From positions 1 through 54,901 of IMG/VR virus record IMGVR_UViG_3300032087_000550: a stretch of DNA of 54,901 bases; one strand, 5' to 3'. The DNA is from a virus. How positions within the stretch are numbered: the stretch's first letter is position 1; each line of letters opens with the position of its first letter. The notes beneath the pieces were generated by a model, which saw only the letters and a list, made by a program, of their open reading frames with translations, was not told the DNA's origin and made no database searches. Position numbers and translations under genes: made by a program. Shown here piece after piece: positions 14,997-24,493 of the stretch.

Positions 14997-15401
14997 ATGT
15001 CTGCAAAATCTAACTACTTGGAGAAGGCGGTCTTGGACCACGTGTTAGGTACGTCGGCAATGACTTCCCCGACTGTCTATCTTTCACTCTACACGACCAA
15101 CCCTGCAGAAGACGACAGCGGCACGGAGCTTTCTGGCAACGGATACGCTCGTCAGGCTGTGTCGTTTAACGCTGCTTCTAGTGGCGCGGGTTCTGCGACA
15201 GGCCCGACAGTTGCAAAAGACTTTACAGCATCGGGGGGTAACTGGGGAACCGTAACCCACTTCGGGTTGCACGATGGTTCAACTGCGGGCGGGTCTCCTG
15301 ATAATCTACTTTATTACGGCGAACTATCAGAAGACAAGCTTATTGAGGACGGCGACACCCTTCGTTTTGCCGCAGATAGCATCACTATTACTGAGGCTTA
15401 A
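14997..15401 (+). CDS. Tail-associated structural protein
   Basis: 134 residues. The sequence pattern (KAVLDHVLGTSAM, then PTVYLSLYTTNPAEDD, GTELSGNGYARQAVSF and NWGTVTHFGLHDGSTA) is that of a phage protein widely annotated as a tail fibre or virion component and known to me from many siphovirus and podovirus genomes. A good RBS (AAGGGAG) lies 7 bases before the ATG. It ends 3 bases before the first large fibre gene. Confidence 0.75.
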   Translation: MSAKSNYLEKAVLDHVLGTSAMTSPTVYLSLYTTNPAEDDSGTELSGNGYARQAVSFNAASSGAGSATGPTVAKDFTASGGNWGTVTHFGLHDGSTAGGSPDNLLYYGELSEDKLIEDGDTLRFAADSITITEA

Positions 15402-15404
15402 ACT

Positions 15405-17195
15405 GTGGCCCTCGTTGTTGCTGATCGCGTAAAAGAAACGACTACGACCACCGGAACTGGCACGTACACACTTGCTGGTGCCGAGACTGGGTTCGAGTCG
15501 TTTTCTGCTGTCGGGGATGGCAATACGACGTACTACTGTTGTACGGACGGCACGGACTTTGAGGTGGGCATCGGTACGTACACCGCTTCGGGTACGACCC
15601 TTGCGCGTACGACAATCTTACAGTCGAGCAACAGCGATGCGGCAGTCAATTGGTCGGCAGGTTCGCGGGACATTTTTGTCACGCAGCCAGCAGAGAAGGC
15701 GGTGTTCCTCGACGGGAGTGGGAACATCTCCATTCCCGGCACGATTGATGGCCGCGACCTTGCTACAGATGGTACAAAACTCGACGGCATAGAGGCGTCC
15801 GCTGATGTAACCGACACCGCCAATGTCACCGCCGCTGGTGCGTTGATGGACAGTGAGGTGACAAACCTTGCTGACGTGAAGTCATTCGACCCCGCTGATT
15901 ACGCTACTGCGGCGCAGGGAACTACTGCTGACTCTGCTATGCAGGATTTGGTTGACGACACTACCCCTCAACTCGGCGGCGACCTCCAGTCGAATGGCAA
16001 CAATATCGACCTTGCTGACAGCGACAAGTTGACCGCAGGAACTTCAGAAGACTTGCAGCTGTACCATGATGGAATAAACAGCTACATCGACAACAACACT
16101 GGCCACCTCTACATCCGTAACAACGTCGATGACGATGATGGTAGTAACATCTACATTCAAGCGAAGTCCGGCGAAACCTCTATTCAGTTACTAGACGATC
16201 AAGGCGTCTACTTCTACTATGACGGTAGTCTTAGAATGACGATGGTGTTTAACACCACGAACAGCTATAAGCCCATCAAGCTGCTTTCCAATAATGAGCT
16301 ACAATTTACGCCAGCTTCCGGCAGCAACGTGGTTAGCCTCAACTGTCCAAGTTCACTGTCATCCGACACAACAGTCACCCTGCCAAATCTAACCGGCACT
16401 GTGCCTGTGTTCAGCACCGCACCGACCTCTGCCATTACTGACGGAAGCAACGGACAGGTTCTGACCACCAATGGCTCGGGGGGTCTGTCGTTCACTACTG
16501 TTTCTGGAGGCATTTCTAATGTCGTTGACGACACCACCCCCCAGCTTGGAGGCGACCTCGACACCAACGGAAACGACATTAACTTTCCAGATAGTGCAAA
16601 CGCCACGTTTGGCGATGATGCCGACTTGGTTATGTTCCACTCTGGTACGGCGAGTGTAATCAGGGACACGGCGGCAACTGCTGCAAGACCTTTATACCTG
16701 CAAAGTAATGAAACTACGCACGGCGTAAGTATCACTAAAGTAAACGCCACTGAAAAGATGGCGAGGTTCATTCCTGACGGCGCGTGTGAACTTTATCACA
16801 ATGACAGTAAGAAGTTGGAGACAACCGCTACCGGCGTAACCGTCACCGGTCTTCTTTCCGCAACCACCAAGTCCTTTGACATTCCCCACCCCACCCAAGA
16901 CGGTATGCGTCTGCGCTACGGCTCTTTGGAGGGACCGGAGAACGGCGTCTATGTTCGTGGTAGACTGACTGGCTCGTCCGTAATCGAACTACCAGAGCAT
17001 TGGGCAGGGCTGGTTGATGAGGACAGCATCACCGTACAGCTTACCGCGATTGGCAAGTCGCAAGACCTGTGGGTCGAAGAGGTGAGCTTGCAAGAAGTGA
17101 AGATTTGTTCACGAAACGTGGACTGTTTCTACATGGTCATGGCAGAGCGTATCGACGTTGCCAAGCTAGAGGTTGAGTATGCGAATCAAGTTTGA
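15405..17195 (+). CDS. Tail fibre protein 1
   Basis: 596 residues, GTG start. The N-terminal domain (ADRVKETTTTTGTGTYTLAG, about 5-110) is the conserved attachment domain of many marine phage fibres. The middle is a repetitive Asp/Asn/Gly-rich shaft with two copies of VDDTTPQLGGDL (about 180 and 372) and a segment ITDGSNGQVLTTNGSGGLSF. The C-terminal domain (about 490-590, starting KSFDIPHPTQDGMRLRYGS) is a compact module found at the ends of fibres in cyanophages and relatives. It probably binds a receptor. Shared shaft repeats link it to the fibres at 19792 and 26365. Confidence 0.82.
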   Translation: MALVVADRVKETTTTTGTGTYTLAGAETGFESFSAVGDGNTTYYCCTDGTDFEVGIGTYTASGTTLARTTILQSSNSDAAVNWSAGSRDIFVTQPAEKAVFLDGSGNISIPGTIDGRDLATDGTKLDGIEASADVTDTANVTAAGALMDSEVTNLADVKSFDPADYATAAQGTTADSAMQDLVDDTTPQLGGDLQSNGNNIDLADSDKLTAGTSEDLQLYHDGINSYIDNNTGHLYIRNNVDDDDGSNIYIQAKSGETSIQLLDDQGVYFYYDGSLRMTMVFNTTNSYKPIKLLSNNELQFTPASGSNVVSLNCPSSLSSDTTVTLPNLTGTVPVFSTAPTSAITDGSNGQVLTTNGSGGLSFTTVSGGISNVVDDTTPQLGGDLDTNGNDINFPDSANATFGDDADLVMFHSGTASVIRDTAATAARPLYLQSNETTHGVSITKVNATEKMARFIPDGACELYHNDSKKLETTATGVTVTGLLSATTKSFDIPHPTQDGMRLRYGSLEGPENGVYVRGRLTGSSVIELPEHWAGLVDEDSITVQLTAIGKSQDLWVEEVSLQEVKICSRNVDCFYMVMAERIDVAKLEVEYANQV

Positions 17196-17340
17196 GATTG
17201 CGGCTGACGACACGCCTACCGTTCTGGACAGCGAGGCTGATGCAGAGACCGTCGAGGTTGAGCGTGACGGTGACAGGCTGATTGTTCATGTCGTAGCAGA
17301 TATTCCACTGGAGCAAGACATTGGCGACGTACACGAGTAG
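17179..17340 (+). CDS. Small acidic protein between two fibre genes
   Basis: 53 residues (MRIKFEIAADDTPTVLDSEA and following), very acidic. It overlaps the end of the preceding fibre gene by 17 bases and the start of the next by 20 bases, so it exactly fills what would otherwise be a 125-base gap. No family recognised. It may be a small chaperone for fibre assembly, which is inference from place only. Confidence 0.6.
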   Translation: MRIKFEIAADDTPTVLDSEADAETVEVERDGDRLIVHVVADIPLEQDIGDVHE

Positions 17341-19792
17341 TCAAAGCGGCAACTTCAGCGCCTCTGCAACGTGGGGTGGCTCCGGTCCACCGGCTGACGG
17401 TGATGCGTTCAACGTATCGTCCGGCCATACAGTCACCATCGACAGCGGCATCACTCAGCCCACTAATGGCTATCATGACAGCTACGTCTATGGCGTCCTG
17501 AAAAACGATACATCTGCGAACACCGAGCTTCGCATGAACGGGCGGCTTTACATCAAGGGCGGTGGTCTGTTACACATCAATGACAATAATGGCGCATGTA
17601 CCTTCGACATGAAGATTAAGGGTACTTCTGGTGAAGCCCACGGCCTCTGGCATGAGAATGAAGATGAGGCCAGCCTTATCCTTGAGGGTGCGGACGGGAT
17701 GCCATCTACAACACTGGCATCTGCCCCTACTGAAAATGCCACCAGCCTGTCGTTTACGGATGCGTCTGATTTCGCAGTCGGGGAATGGTTCGCGGTCTTT
17801 GACAACAGCACCGCGCAGACTAGCGGCACCAACAACGCAACGTCTATGCGGGATGAAGGCTTTGTCGTCCACGACATTTCCTCAAACACAGTCTACTTCC
17901 GTCATTTCGTGGGACCAGATGATGTTACGGTTTCGAGCTATTCTGGCTCAACCCTTACGGTGAGCAACGCCAAGAAGTTTCGTAAGGGTCAGTATGTTAT
18001 TGTTGGTACGGGGTCTAACAGGACTGCGGGTAAGATTACGGGCATCAACTACACCTCAAACGAAATCACTTTGAGTGTTAGCATCACTGGTAACCCGACT
18101 GGTGCAACGCTCTACCTCACCGGTACTGAGAAGCCCCACGCATCTGGCGACAAAGTCCGCAAGGTTGCCACTATGACCACCACGTCCAGCGGCACTGGCA
18201 CAACAATCACTGTAGCGGACGCCACCCAGTTCGCGGCTGGTGACACCATCTGGATTGCGTCCCCGTGGGAAAGCTCAATCGCGTACTACAATGACTATTC
18301 GTCCTACTTGCATACTGTGTCGAGTGTAAGTGGCAACAGCATTACGTTAAGCTCTGCACCGTCTTACAGTGTTCTCAACGGTGTGTATGTTACCCGCGTA
18401 AGCCGCAACATCACCATCGGCGGAGCGAGTACAGACGACCACGTCTTTTACTACTCTGAGAGCTACACCTCGAACTACAACCGCATCAACATCCAGAAGG
18501 ATGTCCACTTCAAAGACATCGGCAACACGTCGAACAATAACTATGGCGGCTGGACGTTGCGGGGGTACTTCAACTCTAAGGCGTCACTGAAAAGCGTGAC
18601 GATGACCCAGACCGTCCCGGCCAACGACCAAGCGCCGTGGACAGAGGGTGTGACCGCTACCTTTCTACGGCAACGAGACCACAACGGACTGTGGCAGTGG
18701 TCAGTCCGGTATTCAAAGCTGCGCTGCTGTTTCGCACACAACGCCTATAATAACTATCACCCATACTGGCATGACGGAAACGGCGTCTATAACTGCATTT
18801 CATCTCGTAGCAGCAACCTCTGCTGCCGCGCTGAAGGACAGCGCAACAACAACGAGATTGCCTACAACTACTTCAACCGGCAGAACTACGGACTGCGTGT
18901 CACCGTCGGTGAGTATGAGGCTGGCTTCGGCATCCACCACAATATCTTCGATGCGTTCTCTCACTATGCTTCTAATGTATCTTCAGGCGTAGGATATGGA
19001 ATAGACGGCCTCTACTGTAACGACTTTAGAGGACCACGGTACGGTCACTACACTGAAGGCGGCGCAACGCATCTCTATAGCCGCACACAGGAAGCTGTTT
19101 CTGCTGTCGTCGGTAACTCTGGTGTGGGCATCCACGGCGGTACTAACCAAGCTGGCTCTACCTATCAAAGCCATCCATTCAGAAGCACCAAAGGCTATCA
19201 CAACGTCTCGACACATCTAGAGTGGGACTTCGAGGTGGACCTCGTTGCACAGTACGGATACAACTGCCGCCGCGTGTGGGACGTGGATAATCAAGCGTGG
19301 GCTTTCAGGAAGCGAAACAGCACTAATAGCCGCTTTGGCACCACTATCTATCTGCCTCCTAATTCAACCCTGCGCGTCAGCTTGGAGGTCAAGCTGGATG
19401 TTGCTCCACAGTCAGAGTATCCAAAGCTGCAAGTGTTAACCAACTTAGGTCAGCAATCACAGAACCGCTTGAGCAACTCTACGGCGGGTAACACTCGCTT
19501 CTCATCTGAACGCATTACAGTAAACGCCACGTCTGCATCGATTGGTGCCTATGAAGAGTTGCAGGTTACCTACCCGGCACGAGATTATGGCGCGACAGTC
19601 AACATCATTTGGGGTCAGCAGGAAAGCGCAGACGACTACGGCTTCTATCACAAAGACCCGATAATTCGCATCGACACCCCATACGAGCAATACATGTGGG
19701 TCGCAAACTCTTCGCAAAACCTTAACTTTGTGCCGGATATTCGCAACTCGTTTACACAACAGAAGAAGCGTCTGGGAGGAAGGATTAAATAA
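17321..19792 (+). CDS. Tail spike, beta-helix with G8-like N-terminal domain
   Basis: 823 residues, TTG start with GGAG 7 bases upstream. Residues about 10-100 (WGGSGPPADGDAFNVSSGHT followed by strands and MNGRLYIKGGGLLHI) resemble a G8 domain, an all-beta module found on extracellular and hyaluronan-binding proteins. The middle and later parts (about 350-640) show Asn/Gly-rich turns and short strands spaced as in a right-handed parallel beta-helix (for example NEIAYNYFNRQNYGLRV), typical of phage spikes that bind or cut surface polysaccharide. No catalytic residues can be named. Its stop and the next start overlap as TAATG. Confidence 0.72.
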   Translation: MATYTSSQSGNFSASATWGGSGPPADGDAFNVSSGHTVTIDSGITQPTNGYHDSYVYGVLKNDTSANTELRMNGRLYIKGGGLLHINDNNGACTFDMKIKGTSGEAHGLWHENEDEASLILEGADGMPSTTLASAPTENATSLSFTDASDFAVGEWFAVFDNSTAQTSGTNNATSMRDEGFVVHDISSNTVYFRHFVGPDDVTVSSYSGSTLTVSNAKKFRKGQYVIVGTGSNRTAGKITGINYTSNEITLSVSITGNPTGATLYLTGTEKPHASGDKVRKVATMTTTSSGTGTTITVADATQFAAGDTIWIASPWESSIAYYNDYSSYLHTVSSVSGNSITLSSAPSYSVLNGVYVTRVSRNITIGGASTDDHVFYYSESYTSNYNRINIQKDVHFKDIGNTSNNNYGGWTLRGYFNSKASLKSVTMTQTVPANDQAPWTEGVTATFLRQRDHNGLWQWSVRYSKLRCCFAHNAYNNYHPYWHDGNGVYNCISSRSSNLCCRAEGQRNNNEIAYNYFNRQNYGLRVTVGEYEAGFGIHHNIFDAFSHYASNVSSGVGYGIDGLYCNDFRGPRYGHYTEGGATHLYSRTQEAVSAVVGNSGVGIHGGTNQAGSTYQSHPFRSTKGYHNVSTHLEWDFEVDLVAQYGYNCRRVWDVDNQAWAFRKRNSTNSRFGTTIYLPPNSTLRVSLEVKLDVAPQSEYPKLQVLTNLGQQSQNRLSNSTAGNTRFSSERITVNATSASIGAYEELQVTYPARDYGATVNIIWGQQESADDYGFYHKDPIIRIDTPYEQYMWVANSSQNLNFVPDIRNSFTQQKKRLGGRIK

Positions 19793-22107
19793 TGTCTGAT
19801 GATGTACTGATTACCCCTGCCAGTCGCAAGATTGAGTTCAAAGACAACTCCGGTAATGTTGACGGTAAAATCGAGTTGGACGCCAATGGCAACTTGAACA
19901 TTACCTCGCCGGGTGGCGACATTGGTCTTGGTGACGCTACTGCTGACGTGTACATCGGTGACGGCACCAACAACGTAGACATCGTGTTCGAGCAGAACGG
20001 TGAGATTCGGGGGTTGACGGGCCGTACTCTGACGTTGGGTCAGTCAGACAGTAATGTGACCATTACGGCCCAGAACTTCACAGCCAACGGCCTTTCCTAT
20101 CCGACATCTGACGGTACTAACGGTCAAGTCCTCACAACAGACGGCTCTGGTGGTCTTTCGTTCTCCACGATTTCTAGCAGCGGCGCGTATGACTTGAACG
20201 GGGGTAGGCTGACCCTCGACGCGGACGGTGACACTTATCTAGAAGCGGCGAGTGACGACTACCTCACTTTCAGTTTCCTAAATAATCAGAAATACTTTAT
20301 GAACCAATCGATGTTTGGTCCGGTAACAGGTGTAACCAATGCCCAGTTAGGTAGCTCTAACCAGTCTTGGTCATTTGGTTGGCTTACTAACCTTTACAGC
20401 ACGACCGTAAACGCTACGACGTACAATATTCAAACTGGTGGCAATCTTATATTCGAGGGTTCAACCAGCGATAACTTTGAAACCACGCTAACAGTCGCCG
20501 ACCCAACAGCCGACCGCACGATTACCCTGCCCAACGCAACCGGAACGGTCCTCCTGACTGACGGTGACGGAAGTAATCTTACAGGCATTGAAGGGTTCGC
20601 GGAAGATAGCACAACCAAAAACCTAAGTGCTGGTACAGGAGCAAACGATGGCTCTCTAGCCAGCGCGACCAGTGCGGTTTATAATATTGCGATTGGTCAG
20701 GACGCTAACGGCGGCAACACAAACTATTCCCAAAAAACTGTAGCAATCGGCTACGAGGCTCTGAAGGTAAACACAGATAACTATGAAACGGCAGTAGGTC
20801 ACCAAGCCTTGCTGGCGCGTAGCAGCACCTACTTGTTTCCGTGTGCAGCTTTTGGAAATCGTGCGGGTAGCAGGGTAACCTCTGGTTCAGCGAATACCTA
20901 CTTAGGTCCATACAACTACGGCTGTACAACCGGCGAATATAATACTGCCGTTGGCTCTTTCAATCATCAGGTTATGACCTCTGGAGAAGGGAACGCAGCC
21001 GTTGGATATTTTGCCGGTGCAGACATAACTACAGGAGACAACAATGTCACAATAGGTTATTTGACTGGTCAGAATCTTACTACCAGCGACGACAATATCC
21101 TAATAGGTCGTGAGGCAGGTGAGGCGCTTACTGGCTTTGGTCAAGACGACAATATTGCGATTGGTGCCCAAGCTCTGCATAGCTCCACAAGCTCACAAAA
21201 CAGTGTTGCCGTCGGACGTTTGGCACTAGGCGGGCTTGCCCCCGGCGATCACAACACGGGCATAGGCGATGCGGCTGGAAGTAGTTTAAGTAGTAGTTCC
21301 TCTTACAATACGTTTGTAGGATCAAGTGCTGGAGCTGTAATCACTACAGGTGCAAAAAACACCATACTCGGTGGCTACAACGGCAACGAGGGTGGCCTCG
21401 ACATCCGCACATCCAGCAACCGCATTGTCCTCAGTGATGGTGATGGTAATCCTCGTTTGCAAATCAACGGTCAGGGGGATATGAAGTACCCCGGAAGCAA
21501 TGCTGAAAGCATATTCACCAGTGACCACAGTGGTTCAGCAAGTGCTACCAACCGTCGGGGCATGAACGCATCTGGCGACCAGCTTATTATTCACTCCGGC
21601 AGTGGCACTGCGGATATTGACGCCATTAAACTTTACACAAGTCACGGCGGCGCTGTTGGATCATCTTTCGCAAAGCTGGCCTTCCTTGTGCAAAGCGACG
21701 GTGATGTACAAAACAAAAACAATTCTTACGGTCAAATTTCTGACCAGAGACTAAAGCAAGACATCGTTGATGCCGCCTCTCAATGGGATGACATCAAGGC
21801 CCTACAGGTTAAAAAGTTCCGTTTCATAGATGCAGTAACTAATCTTGGTTCTGACAATGTGCCTTTGCAGATTGGCGTAATTGCACAAGACCTTGAAGCC
21901 GCTAACATGAGCGGCCTTGTTGTTGAAAAACAGGATGTGATTGATGGTGTAGATCAAGGCACTACCACAAAATCAGTCAAATACAGCGTCCTCTACATGA
22001 AAGCAGTCAAAGCATTGCAAGAGGCAATGGAACGCATTGAAACACTGGAGGCACAGGTCACCGACCTGACCGCTCGTGTCACCGCCCTTGAAGGCGCAAC
22101 GGAGTGA
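19792..22107 (+). CDS. Tail fibre with YadA-like repeats and S74 chaperone domain
   Basis: 771 residues. An N-terminal shaft contains TSDGTNGQVLTTDGSGGLSF, also seen in fibre 1. Residues about 295-560 hold repeated NTAVG/NNVTIG/DNILIG units about 20-30 residues apart, as in the beta-roll head of trimeric autotransporter adhesins. The C-terminus (about 640-770) is an intramolecular chaperone of peptidase S74 type: SDQRLKQDIVDA with the catalytic-site serine, QIGVIAQDLE, SVKYSVLYMKAVKALQE and a final coiled coil. In that family the domain trimerises the fibre and then cuts itself off. A trimeric receptor-binding fibre is therefore likely. Confidence 0.88.
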   Translation: MSDDVLITPASRKIEFKDNSGNVDGKIELDANGNLNITSPGGDIGLGDATADVYIGDGTNNVDIVFEQNGEIRGLTGRTLTLGQSDSNVTITAQNFTANGLSYPTSDGTNGQVLTTDGSGGLSFSTISSSGAYDLNGGRLTLDADGDTYLEAASDDYLTFSFLNNQKYFMNQSMFGPVTGVTNAQLGSSNQSWSFGWLTNLYSTTVNATTYNIQTGGNLIFEGSTSDNFETTLTVADPTADRTITLPNATGTVLLTDGDGSNLTGIEGFAEDSTTKNLSAGTGANDGSLASATSAVYNIAIGQDANGGNTNYSQKTVAIGYEALKVNTDNYETAVGHQALLARSSTYLFPCAAFGNRAGSRVTSGSANTYLGPYNYGCTTGEYNTAVGSFNHQVMTSGEGNAAVGYFAGADITTGDNNVTIGYLTGQNLTTSDDNILIGREAGEALTGFGQDDNIAIGAQALHSSTSSQNSVAVGRLALGGLAPGDHNTGIGDAAGSSLSSSSSYNTFVGSSAGAVITTGAKNTILGGYNGNEGGLDIRTSSNRIVLSDGDGNPRLQINGQGDMKYPGSNAESIFTSDHSGSASATNRRGMNASGDQLIIHSGSGTADIDAIKLYTSHGGAVGSSFAKLAFLVQSDGDVQNKNNSYGQISDQRLKQDIVDAASQWDDIKALQVKKFRFIDAVTNLGSDNVPLQIGVIAQDLEAANMSGLVVEKQDVIDGVDQGTTTKSVKYSVLYMKAVKALQEAMERIETLEAQVTDLTARVTALEGATE

Positions 22108-22114
22108 TTTATTA

Positions 22115-22363
22115 ATGTCTAGGACTGACGAAGAAAAAGCAAACGATTACGCTGCCATGGGTGACAGTGTTATGATGATCAATGCGATCATCGACGGCAC
22201 TATAAATGCAGATCGTTCTTTAGAGGATCGTAAAGAGAGAGTCCGACGTAACGTCGATCATCTCTCTGCAATGGTAGCACTTACAGACTGGGGAGACGAG
22301 GACATGACCGCCGTAAACGCAGCTATAACAGCCGGTCAAACGTACAGAGGAAGCAGCGAGTAA
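22115..22363 (+). CDS. Small helical protein, unknown
   Basis: 82 residues, charged and helical, with GGAG upstream of the ATG at 22115. It lies between the S74 fibre and the Ala/Ser repeat protein. The family is not recognised; a fibre assembly helper is possible by position. Confidence 0.6.
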   Translation: MSRTDEEKANDYAAMGDSVMMINAIIDGTINADRSLEDRKERVRRNVDHLSAMVALTDWGDEDMTAVNAAITAGQTYRGSSE

Positions 22364-22365
22364 TC

Positions 22366-23415
22366 ATGTTTTTTGGTGCAGGTCCATTTGCAACCGCAGC
22401 GTTCTCATCGCTGTTCGCCGCCATCCAACAGGCGACTGCATCTGTATCCGGTTCTGCGTCTGCGACGGCTACTCCAAGCACTGTTAACCTTGCATCTGCA
22501 TCCGTATCAGGTTCGGGTTCTGTAAGTGCAACAGCACAGACTATCGCAACTGCAGGTGCCTCTGTAACTGCAAGCGGAACTTCTACAGCAACAGGTCGCG
22601 GACTCCTAGACGGCGACGTTCTGATAGGCGGCTCGGCTACTGTATCGACTCCTGAAGCAAGGCTAATTGCAGCCGCATCTGCTAGTGTTGCAGGATCGGC
22701 ATCTACAACTGGCGCAGTATCATCGAGGCACGTAGGTGCTGCGTCTGTCTCCGGATCGGCAACTGTCTCGGCTGATGCAGCCACAATCCTGAATGTTGCT
22801 GCAGTCAGCATCTCTGGAAGCGCCTCTGCATCTGCCAGCCCGAAGGCACGAACACTAGCAGTAGGCAGCGTAAGCGGCAGTGCGACCACTGCAGGAACTG
22901 CACAGGCTGTTCTAGTAGGCGTTGCATCAGTACAGGGTGCAGCCACAGTCTCTGGAACAGCAGGAGCCTTGCTCGACGGAGAAGCAACAGTAACTGGCTC
23001 TGCATCTGTAGCAGCATCGCCGACTGTGTTTGCTACTGTATCCGCCACTGTCTCCGCATCCGGAAGCGTGGCTGGTTCGCCGAAGGTAGTTGCACAAGGA
23101 GTTTTCTCTGTCTCCGGTACGGCAACTACAGCGGGTGCCGCACAGACTATTGGCAGGGGCGCGGCATCCGTAGCGGGCACCACAACTGTAATTGCAGTTG
23201 GCTTCCGGTCCTTCCGCTTTGACGCAACCCTCTACGAACGAGATCGGGTTGCCTTCGTCGCCCAAGAACCCGCGCGAGAGGTCGCAGTCGGCAAGCCGAC
23301 ACAGCACGTTCTCTATGTAGTGCAGGACACGCAGCGTGTCGTACTTATCCCTGAAGATAAACCACGAACGGTATCCATACCACAAGCCGTTCAAAGACTA
23401 GCAAAGGTAGCGTAA
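22366..23415 (+). CDS. Ala/Ser-rich repeat protein of the tail region
   Basis: 349 residues. After a short hydrophobic start (MFFGAGPFATAAFSSLFAAI) come about a dozen degenerate repeats of 20-24 residues with the core ASVSGSATVSA followed by Ala-rich and hydrophobic residues, covering about 22-282. The final 65 residues are quite different: basic, aromatic and beta-rich (RFDATLYERDRVAFVAQEP and following), like a small folded cap. The gene start is 2 bases after the previous stop. A repetitive shaft or beta-solenoid with a distal domain is likely. The repeats could vary in number by slippage. No known family can be named. Confidence 0.65.
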   Translation: MFFGAGPFATAAFSSLFAAIQQATASVSGSASATATPSTVNLASASVSGSGSVSATAQTIATAGASVTASGTSTATGRGLLDGDVLIGGSATVSTPEARLIAAASASVAGSASTTGAVSSRHVGAASVSGSATVSADAATILNVAAVSISGSASASASPKARTLAVGSVSGSATTAGTAQAVLVGVASVQGAATVSGTAGALLDGEATVTGSASVAASPTVFATVSATVSASGSVAGSPKVVAQGVFSVSGTATTAGAAQTIGRGAASVAGTTTVIAVGFRSFRFDATLYERDRVAFVAQEPAREVAVGKPTQHVLYVVQDTQRVVLIPEDKPRTVSIPQAVQRLAKVA

Positions 23416-23417
23416 CG

Positions 23418-23810
23418 ATGGCACTTCGTTGGCCCGACAAAGACCCAGATGAACAACTGGACTACACTGTGGACTGGTCACGGTATCTCGACACGCTGAC
23501 CATCTCGTCTGTTGAGTGGCGGTATGTTTTGACAAACGATCTAGGGGATAAAAGCAAGGGTGAAGAATCTGTTGCCCTGTCTACGTCCTCAAACTTGGAC
23601 GCAACTGATGACGAGTCTAACCCGTCGGGGGGACTGATTGTTAACAGTCTTCCAAAAACAGATACCACAGCTACCATTGTGTTGTCTGGGGGGGTTGCGA
23701 ACAAAGACTATGTTCTTATCTGCGAAATAACAACCAGTACATCTTCAAAAACTAGCGCAGCAATCGTTACAAAACGTACGGTTAACCTGCGGGTAAGGGA
23801 GCGTAACTGA
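23418..23810 (+). CDS. Ig-like or fibre-associated structural protein
   Basis: 130 residues, beginning ALRWPDKDPDEQLDYTVDWS, a pattern I have seen in phage structural proteins with Ig-like domains. The rest alternates Ser/Thr-rich strands. It overlaps the adaptor gene by one base (TGATG). Probably a virion component; exact role unknown. Confidence 0.65.
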   Translation: MALRWPDKDPDEQLDYTVDWSRYLDTLTISSVEWRYVLTNDLGDKSKGEESVALSTSSNLDATDDESNPSGGLIVNSLPKTDTTATIVLSGGVANKDYVLICEITTSTSSKTSAAIVTKRTVNLRVRERN

Positions 23811-24490
23811 TGCCGTACAATTATCTCGACATCGTCAATGAGGTTGCTCGGCGTTTGAATGAGACTGAGCTAACCAGTTCGAACTTTTCAACTGCGAGAG
23901 CCTTTCACGCAACCATCAAGGATGCTGTCAACTCCTCGATCCACGACATCAATCAGTATTACCTGTACTGGCCCTACAACCACAACTCGGATGAGATCAC
24001 GCTGGTTGCCGGGGAGACACGCTACTCGTTTGCAGACGAGGCTAAGTACGTAGACTTCGACACGTTTCGAGTGAAGCGGGACACGAGCCTCAACGTGGGA
24101 AGAGCGCGTAAACTCCGGAAAATCACCTATGTAGAGTACGTGGATCGGTACGTCGATCAGGAAGACGAGACGGACACCACGCGAGGCGGTGTTCCGGAAT
24201 ACGTGTTCCGCTCCCAAGACGGGTATTTCGGCGTCGTGCCTATGCCTGACAAGGCGTACGCCGTTGAGTACGAATACTTTATGCACCCCGTGAACCTGTC
24301 GCTGTTCGACGACGTTCCCACGATCCCCGAGCCGTACAAGCACGTGATCGTAGACGGTGCCATGTACTACTGTTACATGTTCCGCGACAACATGGAGATG
24401 GCATCTATCTCAAAGAACAAGTTCGACGAGGGCATGAAGAACATGCGAAAGATACTTGTAAACGAAAACTATTACGTAAGGTCTGTGTAA
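23810..24490 (+). CDS. Head-to-tail adaptor (tail tube protein A, gp4/gp11-like)
   Basis: 226 residues, mostly helical at the start (YLDIVNEVARRLNETEL) then mixed, with YRSQDGYFGVVPMPDKAYAVE-like strand segments. This is the pattern of the ring protein under the portal in podoviruses (T7 gp11, P22 gp4 class). It lies directly before the nozzle gene, the usual order. It connects the portal to the tail tip. Confidence 0.8.
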   Translation: MPYNYLDIVNEVARRLNETELTSSNFSTARAFHATIKDAVNSSIHDINQYYLYWPYNHNSDEITLVAGETRYSFADEAKYVDFDTFRVKRDTSLNVGRARKLRKITYVEYVDRYVDQEDETDTTRGGVPEYVFRSQDGYFGVVPMPDKAYAVEYEYFMHPVNLSLFDDVPTIPEPYKHVIVDGAMYYCYMFRDNMEMASISKNKFDEGMKNMRKILVNENYYVRSV

Positions 24491-24493
24491 GGG

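Noticed and set aside
22323-23183. 286-residue minus-strand frame rich in Ala, Val, Thr and Pro
   Set aside because: It mirrors the repeat structure of the plus-strand Ala/Ser protein; antisense frames of such DNA stay open by composition alone.
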